DNA of 64,000 bases. It comes from Agelas oroides. Its lineage: Eukaryota; Porifera; Demospongiae; Agelasida; Agelasidae. Below, piece by piece: positions 10,798 through 20,943 of the stretch; within the stretch, counting starts at the first letter, position 1, and every line of letters begins with the position of its first letter. Under the pieces are notes generated by a model. The model searched no databases, was not told where the DNA came from, and was given only the letters and a program-made list of their open reading frames with translations. Where the stretch lies: the NCBI GenBank assembly GCA_949130485.1, contig OX422191.1, positions 8,985,446 through 9,049,445 on the forward strand, read 5' to 3'. Made by a program: the position numbers and the translations under genes.

Positions 10798-11471
10798 GGG
10801 TGTCTTTAGTCATTGGACTGGACTACTGGACTGGACTACTGGACTGGACTACTGTTTTTGCCACAAAAAAAAAAAAATTTGCCCTGTAATTAGTTTCACT
10901 TTCCTGTTATGTTGTATACTGCCTAGAAACACAGCTTTACACAAGTTTCCTGGCAAGTAAATGTAGTCCCAACTTGCATTTATACCACAGTTGTCATTCC
11001 AGCGTGATCACTGTCGTGAAGCAAACTTGCCTCAAGTGAGCATGATCAATCTGCCAGTATAATGAAGTGACCAGTTCATGGCATATGGAGTGTGTTTTAG
11101 TACACTCAATGGATGGCAACAGGCAGGGTTAGTGTGCAGTGTAGCTACGTGCAAATGCAGGTAAAGAAGCATTCTATCAAATGAGTGACAAGTAAGATAC
11201 ACAAGTAGAAGCTTCTTTCAAGGACAAAGCTCAACTGTACTGCTATATACCTCTCGATTACACGGTTGCTCTCTGAAGTGGTTGGCCCCACCCATTTGGA
11301 AACTATCTGTAGTCAAAAGGGCATTCGACAGCAAAAGGCTATGTTTTACAGGATGTAGCTTGCAACTCTACTGGTAGGTGAGTCTAATTATATACAGAGC
11401 ATAAATAGTGGCATAAAGGTCAGTCCAGTAGTCCAGTCCAGTAGTTCAGTCCAGTGAATAGAGACACCCCA
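10798..11471. mobile_element. TIR element with subterminal 12-bp repeats
   Basis: GGGTGTCTTTAGTCATTGG at the left pairs with CCAGTGAATAGAGACACCCC at the right. Just inside each end are tandem 12-mers of GACTGGACTACT (left) and their complement (right). TGCAAAA flanks both ends (10791-10797, 11472-11478), a 7-bp target duplication. The interior has no open reading frame of note. Confidence 0.75.
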
Positions 11472-11973
11472 TGCAAAATGTGTACTATTACCCTGCCCAC
11501 TCATCTCATGTCTGATCAGCTATCATGAATATACCTTGACTGATAAGGTTCCCCGCAATCTGAAACTAAAATGAGGAAATGACGAAATGGAGCCCGAAAT
11601 GATATGAAGAGGAAACAACAAGGAAACTGAGTCTCTCTGCTGGTTATCTATTAACCTCTAATAGCAAAAGAATTTATCTCATAAACATGCACTGTCTCTA
11701 AAGGTTGTCTGTGCCCAAGTTAACCACTCTGTGGTTAAATCTAGCTGGCAACTTCATTTTTGCTGTGATTTGTGCATGTGGTATTATGCATCAGGCAAAT
11801 CTACAGGCGAGTGAGTCTCATTAGGGTGCAATAAAAATGATTTCTAGCACAAAAATGTCATTTCACTGGTCAGTCTAGTCCAGTGATTGTGGATGGCGAT
11901 ACACAAGTTGTTCCAATATTGGAATAGTATGGGTGTTTCAACTTAAGTTTTCTATAGAAAAGTTTGTTGTGTG

Positions 11974-12204
11974 CAAGAGCGCATAAGAACGGGCGGTTTG
12001 AGTAAGAGCGTGTAACTCCAATAGAAGCCCATAGTCCAGTCAAAATTATTAAAAATAGAACACCTGCTCACGTGAATGGCTTATTTCTATGCAGCATGCA
12101 TAGTACGCTTTACTAATTTTAGTACTGGCGGTAAATTCTGACTGGTTTCAAATTTTACGGAGTTACACGCTCTTACTCTAGCCGCCCATTCTTATGCGTT
12201 CTTG
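11974..12204. mobile_element. CAAGAGCGCATAAGAACG MITE, copy 1
   Basis: About 48 bp of terminal inverted repeat (CAAGAGCGCATAAGAACGGG ... CTCTTACTCTAGCCGCCC). Flanks are TTGTGTG and TTGTATG, a 7-bp target duplication with one change. Two more copies lie at 20226-20485 and 48252-48500. Confidence 0.85.
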
Positions 12205-12897
12205 TTGTATGTGAAAAAAACAAAACAAATAATAATACAACTGGGTGCATAAATAACTGGAAGCTAAATGAATATGCAACCAAACGAAAACTAAGACAAA
12301 AAATACGGAGATATTAATGTACAAGTCATTATACTTAAAATGGGTATGCTTAAAAGCCCCCAGTGACTTACAGGATACAATATCATAAGGCAAGGTGTTC
12401 CATAACTCAGGGAAATAAGAGTGGAGGTACTTGAGTTACATAGGTGTTCAGACAGTTGAAGAAATACTCCCACTATACAACATATTTTGAATAGCTTTCT
12501 TCATGGACAATACAAATGCATGCTCTACCATGCACTGGCACCCATAGTGTTCCAGCAGCATATTTTTAGCATCAGAAGTCTGGAACACAGTTGGATGCAG
12601 GAACACAGAGAATGCCAACATGCACCAGCTGATACAAGTAGATGCTAGAACTGTGTAGGTACTTATAGCAGAAATCAAGGTAACTTCATCCCTTTACCCT
12701 CCCTCCTCTCCCCCTTCCCACTCTGCATTGACCACCAACTTCTCTTTCATGGATAATAGGTGACGAGCCACTAATGGATCTCTATCACTCAAGAATCCAT
12801 TAGCTACTAGGAGTGGCAAGAACTCACCCCCTCTAAGGCCACTGGCATCCAGGTGCATGTATGAAGTACAGCAATGTCTACTTACGGTAAAATCTCC
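12205..12897. other. Intergenic, no gene seen
   Basis: AT-rich sequence with several short minus-strand open frames that show no domain, no splice pattern and no similarity to neighbouring genes. Confidence 0.4.
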
Positions 12898-13012
12898 AAG
12901 CCAGAGTCCTGCATGGAAGGTTTACGAAACAAAACAGTACATGCAGGCTGCTTCTAATTGGTTGGGTGATTGGCTGTTGTAGGACAAGTGGGTACTTGGG
13001 CCATGGTAAGTA
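12898..13012 (+). pseudogene. Decayed 3' fragment of the PNPO-like gene
   Basis: The sequence CTTCTAATTGGTTGGGTGAT near 12951-12970 and the surrounding 115 bp align with the end of the gene at 11-615 (positions about 475-615). It retains the unusual N-W-L-G-D motif. Small deletions and a premature TAG after the LLL region destroy the frame. It lies upstream of the membrane-protein pseudogene in the same order and orientation as the intact pair, so both probably came from one block duplication. Confidence 0.85.
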
Positions 13013-13352
13013 AATTCATTGTTTCTCAGGCAAAACTTTCCCTACTTTAGAGGCGGGCAGGCCGTTCTAATTCAGTGGGGAAATCCCCAGGAAACGACAA
13101 ACAGGAATGCCAAAAGTAGGAACCACAAACATTTACAATGCATGCAGGTTGTGCGAGAGAAGCCGCGTCTGCTGATTTGTGCATGCGTAATTGGTGACCT
13201 TGAACTAATAAAAGAACAAAAGCAAAACATATTGAGGTCTGATGCGGCTGGGCCTGAGACTTACCATGGCCTGCATGGGAGTGCTTGAGAATCACCAACT
13301 CGGACCACCCTACATATGGAGTACTACTTCCATGATAATCCATTATACTTCA

Positions 13353-13541
13353 CAGAGGCGGAGACAGCTACCAAGAAGTGGGGGGGCTCATGTTCTAAAT
13401 GTTAAGCTGTGGGGGTGTGGAAATGAGATGATATTGTATTTCTCTGTACAACTAGTAGAAAAATTGGGGGGGCTGAGCCCCCCCAATCTGAAATGTGGGA
13501 GGGCCTAAGCCCCCTCTGCCCCCCCTATATCTCCGCCCCTG
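13353..13541. mobile_element. CAGAGGCGGAGA TIR element
   Basis: Begins CAGAGGCGGAGAC and ends TATCTCCGCCCCTG, with G/C-run subterminal regions (GGGGGGGCTGAGCCCCCCC). CTTCA flanks both sides, a 5-bp target duplication. It resembles the larger element at 16818-17923 in its end design. Confidence 0.7.
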
Positions 13542-14616
13542 CTTCAATGCTTGGCAGCGTGATACAAGGAGCATGTTTTTCTGCACATAGAAATAATGAC
13601 TTACTTGTGCAATTGTTTACATAATAATTTATTTACAGAACCTGTAACACACCAACAATGGTTGTATGTAGAGATGCCACTTGTATGTATCACTGAAAAC
13701 TGGCATGTGATGGACACACCATCACAGGAAGCCATGTAGGATGGTAGTTACACTGTTAAATTGTCTGTATAGTGCAGCTGTATCCCTATATAGTATGCCA
13801 GCATAATCCACTTATGCTCAACTGCCCCTCAAAAGTATGCCAGCATAATGTATACGCAGCCTTATTTGTTACTCCATGCATATATATACAATCCAGAGTC
13901 AAGGGCTCTTTGAAGGGGCCCTACTCACTATAGTTATGCATGCACATCAATCCATCCAGCTATTGACAGGAGATGCTGGCACTCTGCATTCCTGCAGGTG
14001 GCAACATGCCTGTTCTCTAACTATATCAGTCTCCCCATTCTATTTAACCTCTGTACAGTATGGGCTATATATTGTGCTTATTTTGAAGATGTGTGGAAAA
14101 TGCTTAACACCTATAGTGACTAGCACAGTCGTGTATTACTGCCATGGGTAATTATAAGCAGGACAAATGCATTGCTTGTATTTGCAGTTCTTTACGTATG
14201 ATACTGCCATTGGTTATTACGTGCAGTATACCAAACATACTACACTGCTTAATTAAAACTCTTGGCTCATGATGGATTTTTAGATGTTATGAAATGAAGT
14301 TCGACAGCGACTGCCAACCCTTTACCTTTCCTCTACTTTACCTGGTAACATCAGGCCCACATAACAAACTTACTCATTCAGGATGTAAATGATCAAATTC
14401 AAATTCAAAACAATATACTGCAGCTAAAGCTTTACTTGTATACAACTCAACACACTCCTTGTCTATACAAAAATCACTCATTTTCAAAAACAAGCAAAAA
14501 AAAAAAACAAAAAAAAAAAACAAAAAAAAAACAGCAATGAAAAAAAAAAACAGAGCTAAATGTTGCAATTTACCATGGCTAGATAGTTTTAAAATCATCA
14601 GCACATACAAGATTGT
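13542..14616. other. Intergenic, no gene seen
   Basis: No coding exon recognised. It ends in a very A-rich tract (about 14495-14555) adjoining the 3' end of the membrane-protein pseudogene. Confidence 0.4.
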
Positions 14617-15503
14617 TCAGGCAGGATAATGATGAGGTTGTAGATCGTCTTCAAGCAGAGGTTCGCGAAGTTCTGCAATTTCTGTGTATGTTACAGTGGG
14701 ATTGTTCATAGAATCACTTTCAGAATTGTTCGCATGTATTGAGTGGTCAAACTCCTTTTTGTTGTCCTCCATGCTCAGTTCAGGAACATTCTTGCACAGT
14801 TTTGTGTGCCTCACTTGCTGGAAGACGTGGTAAGTCAGGATACCAATGAATGTGACAAGCGCTATGGAGACAGAGGTGTACCCAACAGCATACCGATTTC
14901 CTCTGGAGTGATTGACGTGGTAGGTGGCTGCAGCTAAGATGGTTAGGTTAACCATAAATGAACCTTCCAGGGCATCTCGACACCAGTTCCTGTAGACACC
15001 ACCACTGACCCAGGCCCACATGTGAAGCATGCCAGCACCCACTAGGATTGCTAGCAGGTTAATACTGAAGTCTTGCTGAGGATTGAAGGCAAAGACTAAA
15101 AGAAGAACAAAGCGAAGCACAAGTAGCAGTCCTGGCCAGTAGCGATGTTTTGCTTTGTAGGGAGCATGGTATGAATCCATAAAAGGTTTCAGCCTGTTAA
15201 CCCATGAGAAGAGCCTCAGGTGTGATATGGCCTGCAGCCACTGGCCAAACAGAAGTAAGAGAGTGTAAGGAAGAAAGAGGAAAATGAAGACAAGCACTGC
15301 CATTATAAAGAGTGGAATGTGTTTGCCACTGAGGTAGTCAATGTTTGCATCATACAGCCACACCCCTCTGTTGTATGTTGGGTATTCAAGGTAGGTGATA
15401 TAAGTCACAGTGATCTATGTACGGAGGATCTTTGCATATGAGAGAAGGATGAGGGTTGCCAAGACAGAAACCGGGTTCTTGCCTAACAGCCTTTGCTAGA
15501 GAA
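14617..15503 (-). pseudogene. Truncated multi-TM protein pseudogene
   Basis: The 263-codon frame at 14617-15408 is the last third of the multi-TM family: TYLEYPTYNRGVWLYDANID, FLPYTLLLLFGQWLQAIS, LKPFMDSYHAPYKAKHR, through the acidic tail. Similarity continues upstream (LLGKNPVSVLATLILLSYAK) but is separated by an in-frame TAG near 15415 where the paralogues have Leu, and near 15495 an extra base shifts the frame. Similarity stops at about 15503; no ectodomain, Cys-rich module or signal peptide follows. The copy is therefore 5'-truncated and dead as a receptor, although the remaining frame is long and could be transcribed. Confidence 0.9.
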
Positions 15504-15844
15504 AGAACTCCAGCAGAGATGTAGCCGTTGTTGGAGACCTTTGCAGAGCAGAAGAAAAAGTGAGTAAGGCCAAATGACTAGCTGGACATAGCTAGTTGAT
15601 ACTCACATGAACTGTATGATCGTCCATATATACATCTTGATTGGTTGGCGAAGTGTGCGGGCTCTGTAGATATAATTTACCGTATAAGCTGACTTTCAGT
15701 TGCAGCCACTTTATGTTGACAACAGCAGTATTCAATAAACATTGGTTATTAAAGTATTCAATTAAGTTTAACATTTCATTGCTAAACATTTACAGTATTT
15801 CTGTCAGTGTCATTCCAATCCTTCCATGTTCTTCAATCTCATGT

Positions 15845-15952
<108 letters not shown>

Positions 15953-16194
15953 TCTTCCTTGGCTGGTGATTTCTTGATTTACAACAACACCTAGAGAATA
16001 TCCGCTGTCGAAAGTCACTATTTACTTGTCATGTACAATGACTGAATGAATACAGAGCTGCTTGGTATGCCAGTTAACACTAGTCTATTCCCAGACCTCT
16101 CACGGCAGATTTTAGAGACTACATTTGCACTGGTTTAGCCCAGCCCAACATTCCAATCCACTGGTGATTACACACATTTTCAAGTGAGTACTTT

Positions 16195-16650
16195 TTAAAG
16201 GTTTCTTCTGGTGTTAGTTAAAATTTTTCCAGAGGACTAGCAGCAAACATTTTGACATGTACTTGTGAAGGTTTCTAGCATACGGCTAGTGTTTATGAAG
16301 GTTTTGAATAATTGTGAGGGTTTTCTGAAAGACACCAAATATTTTGATGATTACATGCGAATCTTTTGAATACTTGCATGTAAAGGTTTATGAATGACAG
16401 CTAGCAAATAATTATTTTGATGTATACAAGGGAAGGTTCCTAGCACACGGCTGGTGTTTGTGAAGGTTTAGAATACTTGTGAAGGTTTATAACAGACAGC
16501 TAGTGTTTGTGAAGGTTTTCAATATTTGTGATAGTTCTATGAAAGACAGCAAATATTTTGATGTATAGCTATATTTGTGAAGGGTTTGGGTACTCGTAAA
16601 GCTTCTATATATATAGCTATAGCTATAGCACATAGCTAGTACGTGTAAGT
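16195..16650. repeat. Degenerate tandem repeat (TTGTGAAGGTTT units)
   Basis: The phrase TTGTGAAGGTTT and companions such as GACAGCTAGTGTTTGTGAAG and CAAATATTTTGATG recur irregularly over about 450 bp, indicating an old minisatellite. No open frame is maintained. Confidence 0.65.
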
Positions 16651-16817
16651 GAAAGTTTTTCAACACTTGCGAACAGTGAGAGATCTAGTGCTATGAAGTT
16701 CTATCGGAGCAATGTAAAATTTTGCTGCACATCACTGAAGGCATTTTGTTAAAGCAGTAACAGCTAATCATAGATTATAAACATGGCAGGATGCCGCACA
16801 GTCAACAGCGAAGTACA

Positions 16818-17923
16818 CAGTGGCGGATCTAGAAATTTATAAAGGGGGGTTTAGTTACCGGCGCGCTTCGCGCGCCGGAAATTTTTGTGTTGGCACGCCC
16901 ACTTTCGGTCACGTGAACGCATTCATACAATAATATAGCTGGAAGGCCGAACCGAGGGGTCCGTCACAAAAGAAATCTTCTCGTACACTGTCCGACAGTG
17001 CTGTTTTAGTTAACTATAACTTTAACTAAACACATTTTAGTATGGCCTTTTTAAAATTTAGTACTAAAAATTTTTGCTACCGTAAACGCTTTAATTAACG
17101 CGCCGTTAAAAAATAATTACGATCCGCAAAGGCGCCTTGTTTGGAGTGAAAAAAATTACTTCGGACCCTTGGGGGCGCCTTATTTAGAGAGGCGCCTTCG
17201 AATTAGAGCGCAACTGACACCTTTCCGTGAAGTTGAAAGAGCTGAGTATGGCTACACTGACAACGATCGAGTTTGAATACGTTATTCGAGGCTATCATGA
17301 ATACAAGCGCGTTTGGAGTCCAAAGATTAAAAGTAGAAGTAGAAATCAGTCGAAGAACTAGATGTCTCGAAAGTCACACGAGTCGGGTGCGAAATCTCTC
17401 TTAATAGAAAGCGCCGTTAAAAAATATTTATGTCGTCAAGGGGCGCCAGCGTTAGAGCGAGAAAAATTAGTTTCTTGTCAAAAGGGCGCTTTCATTAGAG
17501 AGGCGCGTTAATTAAAGCGTTTACGGTAAGCTGGGAACAATATCCAAGAACATACAAGAAGAAACCTGTCGGCAGAAATCCAAACTGAAATCCAGAAATC
17601 CACTGTGAAATCCAGAAATTCACTCTGAAATCCGAAATCCACGTGAAATCCAGTGGATTTCGAAATCTCGTACGCCGAGGCGCGCCGTGGCGGACCCCTC
17701 GGGCCGAACTGAATATCTCGAAGCAACTCTAGGCCTAGTCAAACGTCTGGAGATCAGTAAGGAACTGATACGTGAGTGTGTAACTGTGCCTGGTTGTTGT
17801 TGCTGCATGCCACTGCTGCATAATCATTTGATGGACTCGTGCAGTTATGTACGCAAAATACATTACTAGCCGCCAAAGGGGGGTGCATTTGCACCCCCCT
17901 TACCCCCCCTAAATCCGCCACTG
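16818..17923. mobile_element. 1.1-kb CAGTGGCGGAT TIR element
   Basis: Left end CAGTGGCGGATCTAGAAATT, right end TAAATCCGCCACTG, with G/C-run subterminal sequences. GTACA flanks both ends (16813-16817, 17924-17928), a 5-bp duplication. No transposase frame is present, so it is non-autonomous. A second element is nested inside. Confidence 0.8.
17080..17526. mobile_element. Nested MITE flanked by TA
   Basis: CCGTAAACGCTTTAATTAAC at the left has its complement at the right end (GTTAATTAAAGCGTTTACGG). TA stands directly outside both ends, as for Tc1/mariner insertions. The interior contains repeated GGCGCC-plus-TTAGAG motifs in both orientations. Confidence 0.75.
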
Positions 17924-18198
17924 GTACACATGCAAAAATCTATCCAGTTGAGACCCAGTTGAGACCCACCTTCCAAAGAATGCCTACGCCAATGTGAATA
18001 CATAATTTTCACCAAAAAATATGCTGTTCTCAAATCTGTCATTGTATACCTAGCTGCCTACTTCCGGTTTTGCGCCGCCCTAGCAACTTAGGAATGTTAA
18101 TATGGATTGACAGCAGCTAGATATATAGCAGCACTAGGTAAAGCAGCACTACTGTAGGCTCCGTGAGCATCTTTGGGTGCGCTTTAGTGGGAGATAAC

Positions 18199-18990
18199 AT
18201 GACCGAGAACAAGATAGACGATTACAGCAGGTTCGACGCTGCAAGTTACCTTCGTACGCGATACCCCAATCCTGAGGACACAAGAAGCAACTTCTACCTC
18301 CACAGCTTTCACGAATTCTACCAGCAGTACCAGACACAATGGAACCACACTGAAGCACGAGTGTTAGAACTCGGTGGTGGGCCAGTCATCGTGCCTTTGA
18401 TTAGCGCTGCTCCATTTGTCTCTGAGATCGTGTTTTCGGAATACGCCGAAGATAACAGGGCCCAAGTGCAGCTGTGGAAAGACAATGATCCCAATGCACA
18501 CGATTGGATGCCGTACATTAGGTACGCTGTCAACAAACTGGAGGGAAAGGTTGACCCTGAGGCAGCAACAGCTCGTGAGCGTCTCCTCCGCAATCGACTT
18601 ACTCACATAGTTTCGTGTGACGTCAACGCTGATCAAATCCTGGAATGTGAAGCCGTACGAAAACCGTTCGATATAATTAGCGAAAATGCTTGTATAGAAG
18701 CTGCAGTCGACTCACCCAGTCAGTATAAGAAAAATGTGGCTAAACTGAAGTCACTTCTGAAGAAAGGAGGATTGCTGGTGGGAGCACATGGCCTTGGCAT
18801 TAGCGGGTGGACAGTGCAGGGTGAAAAGTACACTTGTTTTCCACTAACTGAAGACTTAGTCATTGCATCACTTCAGCAGGCAGAATTTTCAGTTTTGGAA
18901 AAGAAAATAATAAGTGTGCCTCTCAAGAAGGACAATGTGCAGACTGCAGTCGGTGTTACATCACTTTTTACTGTAGCAAAGGCAAACTAG
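18199..18990 (+). CDS. NNMT/PNMT/TEMT-family methyltransferase
   Basis: An intronless gene of 263 aa. The start is ATG 18199; the frame extends a little upstream but only with a GTG. The protein follows the S-adenosylmethionine-dependent small-molecule methyltransferase family that includes nicotinamide N-methyltransferase, phenylethanolamine N-methyltransferase and thioether methyltransferase: an N-terminal FDAASYLRTRY helix, the SAM-binding VLELGGGPVIVPLISA strand-loop (about 55-70), an acidic residue ending the next strand (VFSEYAEDN), a DWMPYIRYAVNKLEG linker, a CDV strand and the LLKKGGLLV strand typical of the class I fold. Substrate cannot be told from sequence; the family methylates amines, pyridines or thioethers. 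There is no signal peptide, so it is likely cytosolic. It sits 3' of the nested transposon block and has no obvious co-regulated neighbour. Confidence 0.85.
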   Translation: MTENKIDDYSRFDAASYLRTRYPNPEDTRSNFYLHSFHEFYQQYQTQWNHTEARVLELGGGPVIVPLISAAPFVSEIVFSEYAEDNRAQVQLWKDNDPNAHDWMPYIRYAVNKLEGKVDPEAATARERLLRNRLTHIVSCDVNADQILECEAVRKPFDIISENACIEAAVDSPSQYKKNVAKLKSLLKKGGLLVGAHGLGISGWTVQGEKYTCFPLTEDLVIASLQQAEFSVLEKKIISVPLKKDNVQTAVGVTSLFTVAKAN

Positions 18991-19969
18991 CTATAGTTAC
19001 ATGCCATGTCACTTAACAGTATCGATGCAGTCATCTGTAAAGCACTCATGCATGGAACATCCATTCAATTGTGCTACAACTTATTTGAAAATTGCACTTT
19101 AAATTGGCAATATAATGTCCTAACTCCTAAGCTACATATACAATAAGTGTAGTTTTCAAAGGCTATGATAAACAACGTGGGAGGCAGCTGGGCTGAGCTG
19201 GCAATTTTTGTTATAGTAAATTTATCGCTTTTTTATCGCAGAAACTGTAACTGATTTTATCTCAAATTAACAGCTTTCTCAGGGAATAGGCTTTCATGGG
19301 TATTAGAGAAGAGACCTATTATGTACCTGGTGGGTTTAAGGACCCTCCCAGAGTACCTTCCACCTCTGCTTTCATCACACTGAAGATAGCATGAAGACTC
19401 CAGTGGAGAAACCGAAGAACAACAAATTATTACAAAACAACAGCAAAAACAAAGTAATAAATAAACTAATAGTAACAATAGTGGGAGGGACTGACTAAGG
19501 GTGGGTAGAGATGGCAAGTTGCACTGCAGCTGCATGAACTAGAGAGTTGCGCGAATAATGGTTGTCAAGTGAGTAGTTAGTATGCGTGTGCAGTGGGTAG
19601 TACGCATGCGCAGTACCTTAGGTGCACTGCCTCGGCTAAAACCGTGCCTCATCAGCTGCACTGGGGTGACTGGGAGATGGGGACTGCTACCTCATGTACA
19701 AAATGCAGTCAGGTGGCATGACTCTTCAAAATGGCATCTACTTGACTGTTAGCCTCGTTCCCAGGCCCTCACGATGGGAAGCTGGGTGAGGGCCTGGGGA
19801 CGAGGCTATAGTTTTGACTGTATAGAGAATAGAACTACCAGTCGGTATATAAAGAATAGAGGTGAACAATTATTTCATTACTCCATACATGCATATATAA
19901 GTTTAATGTCCCTTCTGAAGGATATGAAGGAATATATCCCACCTAGTATAGTTTTGCGTATACCACAGG
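18991..19969. other. Intergenic with small repeat copies
   Basis: No gene seen. About 19620-19715 is a reverse copy of a dispersed repeat also at 32147-32315 and 51458-51605. About 19750-19808 is a short TAGCCTCG-type hairpin element (CCCTCACGATGGGAAGCTGGGTGAGGG core). Confidence 0.6.
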
Positions 19970-20610
19970 TGGGGGTTTACTGTGATAATTTCCCTCCCTG
20001 AGGGCTACAAGGGAAATTATGGCTCATAATTGGCCCTCTCCATGTATTTTTAGTTTACAGTCTACTACATTGTCAGGCTATAGAGTATAGTACAGATTTT
20101 ACATCATTTTACTGTGACAGTAAATAATATTGAAGTTACTGTAAACATATGCACATGTACAGATGTGTTTACAATAATAACAACAAAGGACCAACAAAGG
20201 ACCAATCAGGTGGGATATATAATAACAAGAGCGCATAAGAACGGGGGGCTAGAGTAAGAGCGTGTAACTACGTAAATTCGAAACCGGGTGGAATTTACCG
20301 CCAGTACTAAAAATAGTAACATGCCCTGCGCACGCTGCGTTGACATAAGCACTTATGCATTGTTGCTAAGCGTGCACGTGACCGGGTGTTCTATTTTTAG
20401 TACAGTTCAATAATTTTGCCCGGACTACGGGCTTCTATTGGAGTTACACGCTCTTACTCTAGCCACTCGTTCTTATGCGCTCTTGATAATAATTATAGCA
20501 CAGGTGGCCAGGGATTTATGGTTGTAGTAAACAAACCTTGTCCTCGGGCTATGCCCTCGGACTCGGTCTGTTTACTGCCATAAATCCCTGGCACCTGTGC
20601 TATAACTATA
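19970..20610 (-). repeat. Dispersed element, family E copy 2, interrupted
   Basis: It is the reverse-complement equivalent of 1795-2120 and matches through TATATATCCCACCTGATTGG and CAGGGATTTATGGC. The match is broken exactly at 20226-20485 by a MITE of another family, so the copy at 1795 supplies the empty site. Confidence 0.85.
20226..20485. mobile_element. CAAGAGCGCATAAGAACG MITE, copy 2 (nested)
   Basis: Ends CAAGAGCGCATAAGAACG and CTTATGCGCTCTTG. It is flanked by ATAATAA on both sides; the uninterrupted copy of the host repeat near 1920 has this heptamer once, confirming a 7-bp target duplication. Confidence 0.9.
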
Positions 20611-20943
20611 ACTAATCTTCTCAATTTATGAGGTAGGGTCGAGTGCACCACACAAGAAAAGTAAGTCAGTTAAATTGGATGTGTCTGTCATGTCAATCAG
20701 TCAAAAGCCACTCAACTCATTGTGAAAGTGGGAAACGACAAAATTCATTCATCATGGTAGAAACATGAAAAGGGTGCCAAACTTTATGCATTCATCTGTA
20801 CAAAATTTGGCAGTATCCAAAATTGAAAGCTGCTGTTAACCACAAAATTAGACTAACTAGTTATTAAAAAAAACACTCCTAGCTAGCTATTAGTACATTT
20901 GTAGGAATCCAAATACCGAAGTTCAAAATCTATAATTATACAT

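Noticed and set aside
14617-15408. A functional short membrane protein starting at the internal ATG
   Set aside because: Recognisable family sequence continues upstream past an in-frame stop and frameshift, so this is a truncated pseudogene.
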